Shown here: positions 48,322-55,972 of the stretch, piece after piece
Position numbering within the stretch: the stretch's first letter is position 1
Layout of the letters: every line of letters starts with the position of its first letter
Assembly: GCA_963708325.1 (NCBI GenBank)
Contig: OY970203.1
Location: 2,232,001-2,296,000, forward strand
DNA: 64,000 bases
Source of the DNA: G963708325 sp963708325
Lineage (GTDB): Bacteria; Actinomycetota; Thermoleophilia; Solirubrobacterales; 70-9
Direction of reading: 5' to 3'
The notes under the pieces: generated by a model
What the model was told of the DNA's origin: nothing
What the model saw: only the letters and a program-made list of their open reading frames with translations
Databases searched by the model: none
Position numbers and translations under genes: made by a program

Positions 48322-49090
48322 GCCGATCCGCATCGAGCGCGACGGGGACGTCGCCGTGATGGTGCTCGACAACCCGCCGCTGAACCTGTTCGGCGACGAC
48401 GCCTGGGTGGCGCTGATCTCCTGCGTCGAGCAGGTCGAGGGCTCCGATGCCCGCGCCCTGGTCTGGAGGGCCGAGGGCGAGCTGTTCACCGGCGGCGCCG
48501 ACGTGAACTCCTTCCAGCGCGTGGTGGAGTCGGGCGACACCTCGCGCTTCGGCGCCCTGGTCCAGGGCGTGCGCCGGCTGGAGGCGCTGCCGATCCCGAC
48601 CCTTGCGCTCGTCCACGGCCTCTGCCTCACCGCCGGACTCGAGGTGTCGCTGGGCTGCGACATGATCTGGGCCACCGAGTCGGCGCGGTTCGGCCTGGTC
48701 GAGGCCGTCGTCGGCCTCACCCCGGGCGCCGGCGGCACGCAGCGGATGGCGGAGCGCGCCGGGCCGGCGCGGGCGCGGGAGTTCGTGATGACCGGTGGCC
48801 TCTACGACGCCGCCACGCTGGAGCGCTGGAACGTCGTAAACCGCGTCGTCGGCGAGGGCGAGCTGCTGGAGAAGGGGATGCGCTTCGCCCACCGCCTCGC
48901 CGCCGGGCCGACCGTCGCCCACGCCGGCACCAAGCGGATCGTCCGCGCCTACCTCGAGGGCGGGATCGACGAGGCGGACCGGATCACCCCCGACGTGTTC
49001 CCGGCCCTGTTCGAGACCGAGGACCTGCAGCGGGGAGTGAAGTCTTTTCTCACCGAGGGCCCGGGCAAGGCGACGTTCAAAGGCCGCTGA
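48314..49090 (+). CDS. Enoyl-CoA hydratase/isomerase family protein
   Basis: A 258-residue crotonase-fold protein. It has VAVMVLDNPPLNLF, the oxyanion-hole segments EGELFTGGADVNSF and LVHGLCLTAGLEVSLGCDMIWATESARFGL, then EAVVGLTPGAGGTQRM; one catalytic Glu sits in LVEAVVG, as in hydratases. The C-terminal helix ends in KSFLTEGPGKATFKGR. The ATG at 48314 overlaps the HIT stop and gives the normal start. Likely role is fatty-acid or branched-chain degradation, but the substrate is not defined. Confidence 0.9.
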   Translation: MAEPIRIERDGDVAVMVLDNPPLNLFGDDAWVALISCVEQVEGSDARALVWRAEGELFTGGADVNSFQRVVESGDTSRFGALVQGVRRLEALPIPTLALVHGLCLTAGLEVSLGCDMIWATESARFGLVEAVVGLTPGAGGTQRMAERAGPARAREFVMTGGLYDAATLERWNVVNRVVGEGELLEKGMRFAHRLAAGPTVAHAGTKRIVRAYLEGGIDEADRITPDVFPALFETEDLQRGVKSFLTEGPGKATFKGR

Positions 49091-49099
49091 GGAGACCTG

Positions 49100-49105
49100 T
49101 ACCCT
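49100..49105 (+). promoter_or_regulatory. -10 element of infA
   Basis: TACCCT ends 8 nt before the infA GTG at 49114, a leaderless arrangement for a translation factor gene. Confidence 0.45.
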
Positions 49106-49113
49106 CCGCGGCC

Positions 49114-49332
49114 GTGGGCAAGGAAGAGAAGATCGAGATGGAGGGCGAGATCACGGAGGCCCTGCCGAACACGATGTTCCGGGTCAAGCTGGACAACGAC
49201 CACGTCGTCTTGGGCCACATCTCCGGCAAGATGCGGCGCCACTACATCCGCATCCTCCCCGGCGACCGCGTGAAGATCGAGCTGTCCCCGTACGACCTCG
49301 ACAGGGGTCGCATCACCTACCGCTACAAGTAG
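49114..49332 (+). CDS. infA: Translation initiation factor IF-1
   Basis: A 72-residue single OB-fold protein: EKIEMEGEITEALPNTMFRV, DNDHVVLGHISGKMRRHYIR and GDRVKIELSPYDLDRGRITYRY cover the whole IF-1 family. It normally sits in the ribosomal gene cluster with map and rpmJ; here it stands alone after an enoyl-CoA hydratase gene. It begins GTG, and its last 10 bases overlap the end of the convergent glycosidase gene. Confidence 0.97.
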   Translation: MGKEEKIEMEGEITEALPNTMFRVKLDNDHVVLGHISGKMRRHYIRILPGDRVKIELSPYDLDRGRITYRYK

Positions 49333-50516
49333 CTTCGCGCAGCCGCCTCGTCGGGGTCCGCCATCTCGGGGACCAGCGCCGACCAGGCGAAGTCGGGTGC
49401 GCCGAGGCCGGAGCCGTCGCGTGGGTCGTAGTACTCGCGCAGGCCCTCGCGGGCGACGGCGGCGGCGAGCCGCGACGCGATCTCGGCCGCCTCGCGCTCA
49501 TAGCCGAGCCTGCGCAGCCCGATCCACAGCAGCCACGCCGCGTTGACCCAGGTGGGGCCGCGCCAGTAGCGGCGGAAGAGGCCGCGGGCGCGGCCCGGCT
49601 CGAACGACGGCTCGGTCGCCGCCACGGACGGCGGCGGCAGCGCCAGCCAGAAGCGCTCCGGGTCGAGCAGGTGCTCGACGACCAGCCTGTCGCCGATCTC
49701 GCGCGGCAGATCGGGCAGCGCCAGGGGCGCAAGCGCCGACCAGGTCTCGACCGTCGCGCGTTCGCCGGAGGGCTGCGCCTCGTCGAGGAACAGGCCGCGC
49801 CGCTCGTCCCAGAGGCGATCGACGAGCGCCGGCGTGATCGAGCCGCGGCCGAGGGCGATCCGGGCCAGCCCCCAGAGCACGTTCGTCACGACCTCGCAGA
49901 CGACCGGCCCGCCCGCCGCGCGCACGCGCCGCGCGTCCCAGCCCAGCTCGCGATTTCGCCGCACCAGCGAGCCGAAGCCCCAGCGGCCGTGTGCGCGGCG
50001 GCCCCAGAAGGCGTCGAATTTCGGCGAGGCGTCGAGACCGGACTCGTCGGGCTGCACGATCCACAGCAGCCCGTCGCCGTCGAGGTCGCGGTTTCGCTCC
50101 AGCCAATCGGCCTGGGCGGCGATCCCCGGAACAGACGCCGGGTCGCCGACGCTCAGTCGCCACGCCCAGGCGAGCAGGGGCGGCTGGATCGTCTCGGTGG
50201 TGAAGGCCTTCGGGTCGGTGAGGTTGTAGAAGCCGCGCCGGTACCACGACACCGGCCGGTCCCAGAAGATCGTGTGGCCGATGAAGCCGTCGTCGCGGCG
50301 CGAGCGCAGAAGCGTCTCCAGCTCCAGGCGGGAGCGGGCCGGGTCGATTCCGCGCCAGGCGATCGCGCAGAAGCACGAGTCCCAGTACCACTGCCACGGA
50401 TAGCGACGCGGGCTCGGCCGCGTGTAGGCGTAGGGGACGTCCTCCCGCTCCCCCTCGGCCCAGTTTCGCCGCAGGACGGCCTCGGCGCGCCCGGCCGCCG
50501 CCTCGGCGTCGCTCAA
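49323..50516 (-). CDS. GH63-like glycoside hydrolase (glucosyl/mannosylglycerate-hydrolase-like)
   Basis: A 397-residue (alpha/alpha)6-barrel glycosidase resembling GH63 enzymes that hydrolyse glucosylglycerate or mannosylglycerate. Landmarks are YPWQWYWDSCFCAIAWRGID, with the likely catalytic Asp in W-D-S, GFIGHTIFWDRP, WIVQPDESGLDASPKFD, RGLFRRYWRGPTWVNAAWLLWIGL and the late EYYDPRDGSGLGAPDFAWSAL, with the catalytic Glu in the preceding E-Y. It is shorter than most GH63 members. It is the last gene of an ABC exporter operon (ATGA overlap with the permease), a rare setting; it may remodel a compatible solute or an exported glycoside. Confidence 0.7.
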   Translation of the reverse strand: MSDAEAAAGRAEAVLRRNWAEGEREDVPYAYTRPSPRRYPWQWYWDSCFCAIAWRGIDPARSRLELETLLRSRRDDGFIGHTIFWDRPVSWYRRGFYNLTDPKAFTTETIQPPLLAWAWRLSVGDPASVPGIAAQADWLERNRDLDGDGLLWIVQPDESGLDASPKFDAFWGRRAHGRWGFGSLVRRNRELGWDARRVRAAGGPVVCEVVTNVLWGLARIALGRGSITPALVDRLWDERRGLFLDEAQPSGERATVETWSALAPLALPDLPREIGDRLVVEHLLDPERFWLALPPPSVAATEPSFEPGRARGLFRRYWRGPTWVNAAWLLWIGLRRLGYEREAAEIASRLAAAVAREGLREYYDPRDGSGLGAPDFAWSALVPEMADPDEAAARSYL

Positions 50517-51289
50517 GCGGCCGTCTGTCGGATCTCGCGCAGCGCCGCCAGCGCGAGCACGGTGAGCAGGCCGGCGAGGGCGAGGAAACCGGGCCAGGTG
50601 TCGGCCCAGCTGATGCCGCCGACGAATCCCTGCCTGGCGGTCTCCAGCACCTGGGTCATCGGGTTGTAGGGGGCGACGTCGGCGAGCCAGCCGCTGAGCA
50701 GCGCCTGAGGGGCGTAGGCCGTTGTGGCGAAGATCATCGCCAGCATCCCGGCCTGCATCAGCGGTGCCGCCGACTGCGTCTTGAAGCGCAGGGCGATCGC
50801 CGTCCCCCAGGCCGCCGCCACCGTCGCCATCGCCATCAGCACCACCAGCGCGATCGCCAGGCCGCCGATGCCGGGCCAGTGGGCGCCGAGCACGAAGGCG
50901 ATCGTCAGCAGCAGCGTCGCCGGCACCAGCGCCCGCAGGCTGGCGGAGAGAAAGATCCCGGCAAGCAGCACGGGGCGCGGCGCGGGGGAGACCAGCAGGC
51001 GGTCGAACCAGCCCTGCTCGATGTCCCGCGCCAGGTTGACGCCGGTGGCGGCGCCGGTGAACGCGGCGCCCTGGAGCAGGCTCACCGGAATCAGGAAGCT
51101 GACGTAGTTGGGCGTCGCGAACCCGGGCAGGTCGGTGAGCTTGGCGAACACCGCGTTGATCCCGAGGAAGAAGATCGTCGGCGCCAGCACGCCGGGGATC
51201 GCCGCCGCCGGCACCCGCATCAGCTCGTTCGCCGCTCGCCGCACAAGTGCCCAGATCGTCGCCAGATCGGCGCGCACGGGGAATCTCAT
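50513..51289 (-). CDS. ABC-2 type exporter permease (second)
   Basis: A 258-residue membrane subunit of a DrrB-like exporter with six membrane segments: an amphipathic start, GVLAPTIFFLGINAVF, VSFLIPVSLLQGAAFTGAATG, LLAGIFLSASLRALVPATLLL, IALVVLMAMATVAAAWGTAIAL, and PLMQAGMLAMIFATTAYAPQALL, which is the typical late loop. It is separated from the first permease by a 91-base repeat copy, and overlaps the glycosidase gene by 4 bases. Together with its paralogue it should form a heterodimeric channel driven by the DrrA-like ATPase. Confidence 0.85.
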   Translation of the reverse strand: MRFPVRADLATIWALVRRAANELMRVPAAAIPGVLAPTIFFLGINAVFAKLTDLPGFATPNYVSFLIPVSLLQGAAFTGAATGVNLARDIEQGWFDRLLVSPAPRPVLLAGIFLSASLRALVPATLLLTIAFVLGAHWPGIGGLAIALVVLMAMATVAAAWGTAIALRFKTQSAAPLMQAGMLAMIFATTAYAPQALLSGWLADVAPYNPMTQVLETARQGFVGGISWADTWPGFLALAGLLTVLALAALREIRQTAA

Positions 51290-51389
51290 GTTGGCGCCGA
51301 ACGCAATTGATGTTGGCGCCGAACGCGAGGCGTGAGGCGTCTGGCAGGTGGATGTGATTCAGGCGTCTGGCAGGTGGGGGTCATGATCC
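51290..51389 (-). repeat. Dispersed intergenic repeat, copy C (internally duplicated)
   Basis: On the minus strand it runs from GGATCATGACCCCC (which holds the stop codon of the first permease gene) to the base before the next ATG. The modules ACCTGCCAGACGCCT and GCGTTCGGCGCCAACAT each occur twice. Order and orientation match copy B between rph and rdgB. Confidence 0.75.
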
Positions 51390-52175
51390 GCCCTCCCGCA
51401 GGCGCGCCCGCAGGGCGAGCGTGGCCAGCGTCCAGCCGATCACGCCGACCAGGGCGATCGCCCCCAGCCCCTTGGCGACGACCCCCGCCGTGACGCTCGA
51501 GACGACCGGGTCGCGGATCCCCTCGACGATGAAGCTGAGCGGGTTCCAGCGGGCGATCGACGCCGCCGGCTCGACCATCAGCTGGCGCGGGAAGAAGGCC
51601 GACGACAGGAACAGGATGACGAAGACCAGCGGGAAGATCCCCTGCACCGTCGAGGCGCGCCCCGCCTTCAGCGCGATCGCCGCGCCCAGCCCGCCGAAGG
51701 CCACCGCCGAGAGCGAGACCAGGAAGATGATCAGTAGCGCCCCCGGCACCCCCTCGTTGATCCGGGCGCCGAAGATCAGCCCGATCGCGATGAACCAGAC
51801 GGCCGCCATCGCGCCGAGCACCGCCGTTCCGGCGAGCCGGCCCAGGACAAGGGCGAAGCGCGACACGGGCGCCGCGAAGAGGCGGTCGCTGAAGCCGATC
51901 TCGATGTCCACCGCTAGGGCGATCGCCCCGCTCACGCCGGCGAGCAGGGTCGACTGCAGCATCGCCCCGGCCAGCATGAAGTCGAGGAACCCGTGGACGT
52001 GGGGGAACTGCGGCAGCTGCACGGCCCTGCCCGCGCCGCCGGTCTGGATCGCCAGCAGCAGCGTGGGGAAGAGCACGATCGGCGCGATCAGCTGGGGCCG
52101 GCGGAACGTCTGGCGGATCGAGCGCATCCCCAGCGCCCCGATCACCCTCAGGTTGACCCGCAGCCGCTCGCTCAC
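51381..52175 (-). CDS. ABC-2 type exporter permease (first)
   Basis: A 264-residue paralogue of the downstream permease, also DrrB-like. Hydrophobic segments include LIAPIVLFPTLLLAIQTGG, GFLDFMLAGAMLQSTLLAGVSGAIALAVDIEIGFSDRLFAAP with the family's short coupling helix, FALVLGRLAGTAVLGAMAAVWFIAIGLIFGA, and VILFLSSAFFPRQLM. The start overlaps the ATPase gene by 4 bases. Its last two residues, Gly-Ser, and the stop lie within the dispersed repeat. Confidence 0.85.
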   Translation of the reverse strand: MSERLRVNLRVIGALGMRSIRQTFRRPQLIAPIVLFPTLLLAIQTGGAGRAVQLPQFPHVHGFLDFMLAGAMLQSTLLAGVSGAIALAVDIEIGFSDRLFAAPVSRFALVLGRLAGTAVLGAMAAVWFIAIGLIFGARINEGVPGALLIIFLVSLSAVAFGGLGAAIALKAGRASTVQGIFPLVFVILFLSSAFFPRQLMVEPAASIARWNPLSFIVEGIRDPVVSSVTAGVVAKGLGAIALVGVIGWTLATLALRARLREGGS

Positions 52176-53143
52176 GCCGGGCGCGCCTCCTCGCCGGAAC
52201 CCTCGCCGGTCTCCTCGCCCTCCAGGTGGTAGCCGGTCTTGGCGACGAAGACGTCGTCGAGCGTGGGGTTGACGAGGTCAAGCGATTCCACCGCAAGGCC
52301 GGCCTCGTCGAGGGCGAGCACGATCGGCGCGATCTCGCCGGCTCCGCGCTCGACCTCGACGAGCAGCGCGCCGTCCTTGGCGGGGAGGCGACGCCCGAAC
52401 CGACCGAGGACCTCCTCGGCACGATCGCTGGCGCCGTCGGTGAGGACGACCTCGAGGTGGGGGCGGCCGACCTCGGCCTTCAGCGCCCCAGGAGTCCCCT
52501 CGGCCACGATCCTGCCGGCATCGATGATCCCGACCCGGTCGGCGAGCTGGTCGGCCTCCTCCAGGTACTGGGTGGTCAGAAAGACCGTGGTGCCGTCGTC
52601 GTTCAGCTTCGACACCTCCTCCCAGATCGCCTTGCGGCTAACCGGGTCGAGCCCCGTCGTCGGCTCGTCCAGAAAGAGCACGCTGGGGGCGTGGACCAGG
52701 GCGGTGGCGAGGTCGAGGCGGCGCCGCATCCCGCCGGAGTAGGTGCCCACCCGGCGGTCGGCGGCGAGCTTCAGGCCGACGCGCTCGAGCAGGGCGTCCC
52801 CGAGCCGGCGGCCCTCGCTGCGGGGGATGCCGTGCAGGGTGGCCTGAAGCTGGATCAGCTCGCGCCCGGTCATCAGCGGGTCGAGCGCCGCCTCCTGGAG
52901 GGCGACGCCGATCGCCCGGCGAACGTCAGCCGCCTGGGACACGACGTCGAAGCCGGCGACCGTGGCGCTGCCGCCGGTGGGGCGCAACAGCGTCGTCAGC
53001 ATCCGCACGATCGTCGTCTTCCCGGCGCCGTTGGGCCCGAGGAAGGCGTAGATCTCGCCGTCGGCGACCTCCAGGTCGACGCCGGCGACGGCGGTCACCT
53101 CCGGGAACGTGCGCTCCAGGCCCTTCGCCTCGATCGCGGGCAC
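52172..53143 (-). CDS. ABC exporter ATPase, DrrA-like
   Basis: A 323-residue ATPase of the daunorubicin-resistance type. Walker A is GPNGAGKTT, the Q-loop region is ALQEAAL, the signature is YSGGMRRRLDLA, Walker B is VLFLDEPTTGLDP and the switch is FLTTQYLEEADQLADR. A C-terminal domain of about 90 residues (HLEVVLTDGASDRAEEVL on) is typical of DrrA. The ATG at 53152 is the obvious start, but a -10-like TAGAAT overlaps it; GTG 53143 lies 7 nt after that hexamer, matching the genome's leaderless pattern, so it is preferred. First gene of an exporter operon of unknown cargo. Confidence 0.9.
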   Translation of the reverse strand: MPAIEAKGLERTFPEVTAVAGVDLEVADGEIYAFLGPNGAGKTTIVRMLTTLLRPTGGSATVAGFDVVSQAADVRRAIGVALQEAALDPLMTGRELIQLQATLHGIPRSEGRRLGDALLERVGLKLAADRRVGTYSGGMRRRLDLATALVHAPSVLFLDEPTTGLDPVSRKAIWEEVSKLNDDGTTVFLTTQYLEEADQLADRVGIIDAGRIVAEGTPGALKAEVGRPHLEVVLTDGASDRAEEVLGRFGRRLPAKDGALLVEVERGAGEIAPIVLALDEAGLAVESLDLVNPTLDDVFVAKTGYHLEGEETGEGSGEEARPA

Positions 53144-53150
53144 GGCGGAC

Positions 53151-53156
53151 ATTCTA
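53151..53156 (-). promoter_or_regulatory. -10 element of the ABC exporter operon
   Basis: TAGAAT on the minus strand, 7 nt before GTG 53143 and overlapping the ATG at 53152. Confidence 0.45.
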
Positions 53157-53188
53157 GGAAGGGGCGTTCGGCCGCCGTGTGGCGTCCG

Positions 53189-54547
53189 TCACCCGGCCGA
53201 GGCGGCGACCGCGGGCATCGCGTCCACGTGCTCGCGCCCGGTCGCGCGCTCGAACGCCTCGGCGACGTCGAGCAGGAGCTCGTCGCGTCCCCAGGCAGCG
53301 ATCAGCTGCAGCCCGATCGGCAGGCCGTCGCCGTCGAAGCCGACCGGGACGCTGATCCCGGGCACGCCGGTGAGGTTGGCGATGCCACCGGCGCGCGGGT
53401 TCACCTCGTCCGCGGGGTGCGGGCCGGAGGGAAGCTCAACGGTGGGGTTGTCCAGCGGCGGCGCCACGGCCGGCACGGTCGGCCAGGCGATCAGGTCCAC
53501 GCTCTCGAACAACCGGGCGAGCGAGCGTCGCGCCTGGGTGCGGATCCGCTCCGCCCGGGCGAGCGCGGCGGCCGGCATCAGCAGGCGATACTTCATCAGT
53601 CCGCGGGCGACCGGGCTGACGTCGTCGCCGAGGGCGGCGACCTTCGCTGGCGCCATCTCCACCAGCTCCTCCGTCGAGCCGATCAGCACCGCGGCGACCG
53701 GGATCAGCTCCGCGCCGTCGATCTCGACCTCGGCCACCTCGGCGCGGATCTCGTCGCGAAGCTCCGACAGCGCCGCCTCGCACGCCTCCCGCACGGCCGG
53801 CTGGCAGTCCTCCCACTCGGGCCCCTTGGTGACGCCGATCCGCATCCCGGCGGCGCCGCCGGAGGCGAGCGGCTCGGCGAACAGCGCGCTCGCGAGCATC
53901 CGGCAGTCGGCTGCATCGCGGCACAGCGGGCCCGAGACGATCGTCGACGTGGCGTGCACGTGATGCCCCGACATCGCCGAGCGCCCGAAGGTGGGCTTCA
54001 GCCCGGTGATGCCGCAGTAGGCGGCCGGGTAGCGAATCGAGCCGATCCCGTCCGCGCCCACGGCGCCGGCGACCAGCCGCCCCGCCACCGCCGACCCCGA
54101 GCCGCTCGAGGAGCCGCCCGGGCAGCGGTCGGTGTCCCAGGGGTTGCGCGCCGGCCCGTAGACCGACACCGCGCCGGTGCTGCCGGCGCCGTACTCGTGC
54201 ATGTTGGCAACGCCGACGATCACCGCTCCGGCCCCCCGCAGGGCGGCGTAGGGGCCGGACTCGCCGGGACTGGTCGGAGCCAGAAGCTCGGCCGCGCCCA
54301 GCCGCTCGGCGCGCCACGGCAGCGGCCACTCGTCCTTGATCGCCACGGGAACCCCGTGCAGGGGTCCGCGCGGCGCCTCGGCGAGCATTCGGCGGCTTTC
54401 CTCGGCGAAGGTGTCGACGATCGCGTTCAGCCGCGGGTTCAGGGCCTCGATCCGGGCAAGCGTCTCGTCCAGCATCTCCGAGGGGTCGACGTCGCCCGAG
54501 GCGATCGCCGCCGCCTGCTCGCGCAGGGTGGCGTCGGCCGCGTTCAC
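53189..54547 (-). CDS. Amidase-signature family amidohydrolase
   Basis: A 452-residue amidase. The catalytic Ser-cisSer-Lys triad is visible: K71 in GVPVAIKDEW, the cis-Ser at S146 in GGSSSGSGSA, and the nucleophile S170 in ADGIGSIRYPAAYCGI. The usual G-T-D-x-G-G-S is here G-A-D-G-I-G-S, a local change just before the nucleophile. It overlaps by 4 bases a small gene whose product resembles the AtzG stabiliser, suggesting a heteromeric amidase like AtzE-AtzG (carboxybiuret hydrolase) rather than GatA. No gatB or gatC is near. Confidence 0.85.
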   Translation of the reverse strand: MNAADATLREQAAAIASGDVDPSEMLDETLARIEALNPRLNAIVDTFAEESRRMLAEAPRGPLHGVPVAIKDEWPLPWRAERLGAAELLAPTSPGESGPYAALRGAGAVIVGVANMHEYGAGSTGAVSVYGPARNPWDTDRCPGGSSSGSGSAVAGRLVAGAVGADGIGSIRYPAAYCGITGLKPTFGRSAMSGHHVHATSTIVSGPLCRDAADCRMLASALFAEPLASGGAAGMRIGVTKGPEWEDCQPAVREACEAALSELRDEIRAEVAEVEIDGAELIPVAAVLIGSTEELVEMAPAKVAALGDDVSPVARGLMKYRLLMPAAALARAERIRTQARRSLARLFESVDLIAWPTVPAVAPPLDNPTVELPSGPHPADEVNPRAGGIANLTGVPGISVPVGFDGDGLPIGLQLIAAWGRDELLLDVAEAFERATGREHVDAMPAVAASAG

Positions 54548-54744
54548 GCCTGCGGCGGGATCGAAAGGTCGGGGTTGTGCTCGGGAGCGATGCCGTCCAG
54601 GTCGGCTGCCAGCAGCGCCCGCATCGGAGGCCCCCAGATCGCGTCGGCGGCACCGATCACGGCCATGTCAACGTCGTCGGGCTCGATCCCGAACGTGCCC
54701 AAGCCGCCCCGGATGAACTGCTCGAAGACGGCGGAATCGTCCAT
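54544..54744 (-). CDS. Small AtzG-like amidase partner
   Basis: A 66-residue protein with two or three helices, beginning MDDSAVFEQFIRGGLGTFGI and ending in an extended A-P-E-H-N-P-D-L-S-I-P-P tail. Such short proteins (AtzG/DUF4089-like, distantly GatC-like) sit directly upstream of AtzE-type amidases and wrap around them; here too the stop overlaps the amidase start (ATGA). The ATG at 54744 is chosen because TAGATT lies 7 nt ahead of it. Family assignment is by context and tail pattern. Confidence 0.55.
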   Translation of the reverse strand: MDDSAVFEQFIRGGLGTFGIEPDDVDMAVIGAADAIWGPPMRALLAADLDGIAPEHNPDLSIPPQA

Positions 54745-54751
54745 CACCACC

Positions 54752-54757
54752 AATCTA
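54752..54757 (-). promoter_or_regulatory. -10 element of the amidase operon
   Basis: TAGATT on the minus strand ends 7 nt before the ATG at 54744. Confidence 0.45.
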
Positions 54758-54808
54758 TTCGATCGCCGCCGCCGCGCCGTCGCCTCGCTCGCCCTCACCC
54801 TTCCCCGC

Positions 54809-54840
54809 TACGATCCGCCGCAACCCCGCCGTATGCGGCG
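54809..54840 (+). promoter_or_regulatory. -10 element and leader hairpin of the secreted-protein gene
   Basis: TACGAT (54809-54814) is followed by CGCCGCA (54816-54822) and its complement TGCGGCG (54834-54840), a 7-bp hairpin at the expected 5' end of the transcript. Confidence 0.35.
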
Positions 54841-54855
54841 TGTTTGAGCTTGACC

Positions 54856-55602
54856 GTGTCCGCCCCCGCCAGCCACAGATCCCCGCGTGCCCGCGCGATC
54901 GCGATCGCGAGCGCCGCCGCCTGCGCGGCGCTCGTCGCGGCGATTGCGATCCACTCGGCAAGCGCGGGTGCGGTGACCAGCCGCGTGATCCAGCTCGGCA
55001 AGACGCGCTCGACGCCGGCGGCCGCCTGTCCCAGCCAGTCCAACTGCACGGTGATCGGCAAGGTGACCGGCTTCCAGCGCCAGATCGGCGGCACCGGCGG
55101 TGTCAAGAACCCCTTCGTCTCTCCGGTCACGGGTCGGATCGTCGCCTGGACGGTCACGACGTCGAAGCCGACGACCGCGCAGCGCAAGTTCTTCAACGAC
55201 CTGTTCGGGTCTCCCCCGATCGCCCGCCTGGCGGTCCTGACAAAGACCGCGGACAAGCCCGTGCCCAAGTACAAGCTGCTGCGACAGTCCCCGCGCCAGG
55301 AGCTGACCGCCTACATGGGCGAGCGCACCACGTTCACGCTGCGCGAGTCCCTGTTCATCAAGCGCGGCCAGGTCGTGGCGCTCACCGTGCCGACCTGGGT
55401 GCCGGCGTTCGGCGTCGGCCTGTCCTCGAACAACAAGTGGCGGGCCAGCCGCGAGCCGGGGAAGTGCAACACCGGCCCCGGCCACCTGGACAACGCCAAG
55501 GCGAGCCGGGCCCAGCAGAAGGTCGGCTCGATCCGCCGCTACGCCTGTGACTACAACCAGGCGCGGCTGCTCTACACCGCCTACGTGGCGACCACCCAGT
55601 AG
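54856..55602 (+). CDS. Secreted protein of unknown function
   Basis: About 248 residues from GTG 54856 (TTG 54844 and 54850 are close alternatives). The N-terminus has a signal-peptide-like stretch AIAIASAAACAALVAAIAIHSASAGA. The mature part has STPAAACPSQSNCTVIGKVTGFQRQ with a probable disulfide pair, FVSPVTGRIVAWTVTTSKPT, then ESLFIKRGQVVALTVPTWVPAF, which suggests a beta-sandwich, and two further cysteines (KCNT, ACDY) late. I do not recognise the family; similar secreted proteins are seen in soil actinobacteria. It stands alone. Confidence 0.6.
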   Translation: MSAPASHRSPRARAIAIASAAACAALVAAIAIHSASAGAVTSRVIQLGKTRSTPAAACPSQSNCTVIGKVTGFQRQIGGTGGVKNPFVSPVTGRIVAWTVTTSKPTTAQRKFFNDLFGSPPIARLAVLTKTADKPVPKYKLLRQSPRQELTAYMGERTTFTLRESLFIKRGQVVALTVPTWVPAFGVGLSSNNKWRASREPGKCNTGPGHLDNAKASRAQQKVGSIRRYACDYNQARLLYTAYVATTQ

Positions 55603-55606
55603 CCGC

Positions 55607-55972
55607 CTAGTCGCACATCCCCGGGTTGGCCTTGCAGGCCTTCTCGAACTTGTCCTGGGGGCTGCCGGGCTCCGGCGGGATGTCGTGACCGGGGCGGTCG
55701 ACGGCGCCGCCACCGCTGCCCCCACCGCCACCCGAGGGGGTGCCGCCGTTTCCGTTGCCGCCCCCGCCGCCGGTCGTCGTGGTGGCGGTCCCGGTGGTCG
55801 CCGCGGTGGTCGCGGTGGCCTGAGTCTGGGGGGCGGTGTTGGACTGCGTGGTGGAGTCGCCCCCGCCGCAGCCGGCCGTCGCGCCGCCGAGCGCGAGGGC
55901 GCCGACAGCCGCCACGAGCGGAAGCGCCCGGGCGGCTCGCGCGATGTCGCTCGGACGCCGCAGCCGGCTCAC
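55607..55972 (-). CDS. Low-complexity lipoprotein
   Basis: A 121-residue secreted protein: a basic start, a hydrophobic stretch LPLVAAVGALALGGATAGC with a lipobox ending in the Cys, then a long Thr/Ala/Gln and Gly/Asn linker and a short C-terminal D-K-F-E-K-A-C-K-A-N-P-G-M-C segment with a Cys pair. The GTG at 55972 overlaps the stop of the zinc-ribbon gene (GTGA). Its role is unknown; it may be a cell-surface spacer. Confidence 0.65.
   Translation of the reverse strand: MSRLRRPSDIARAARALPLVAAVGALALGGATAGCGGGDSTTQSNTAPQTQATATTAATTGTATTTTGGGGGNGNGGTPSGGGGGSGGGAVDRPGHDIPPEPGSPQDKFEKACKANPGMCD

Noticed and set aside
52226..54847. An 873-codon open frame antisense to the DrrA-like and amidase genes
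   Set aside because: It spans two well-supported genes on the other strand and has His/Gly/Asp-rich low-complexity sequence typical of GC-rich shadow frames.
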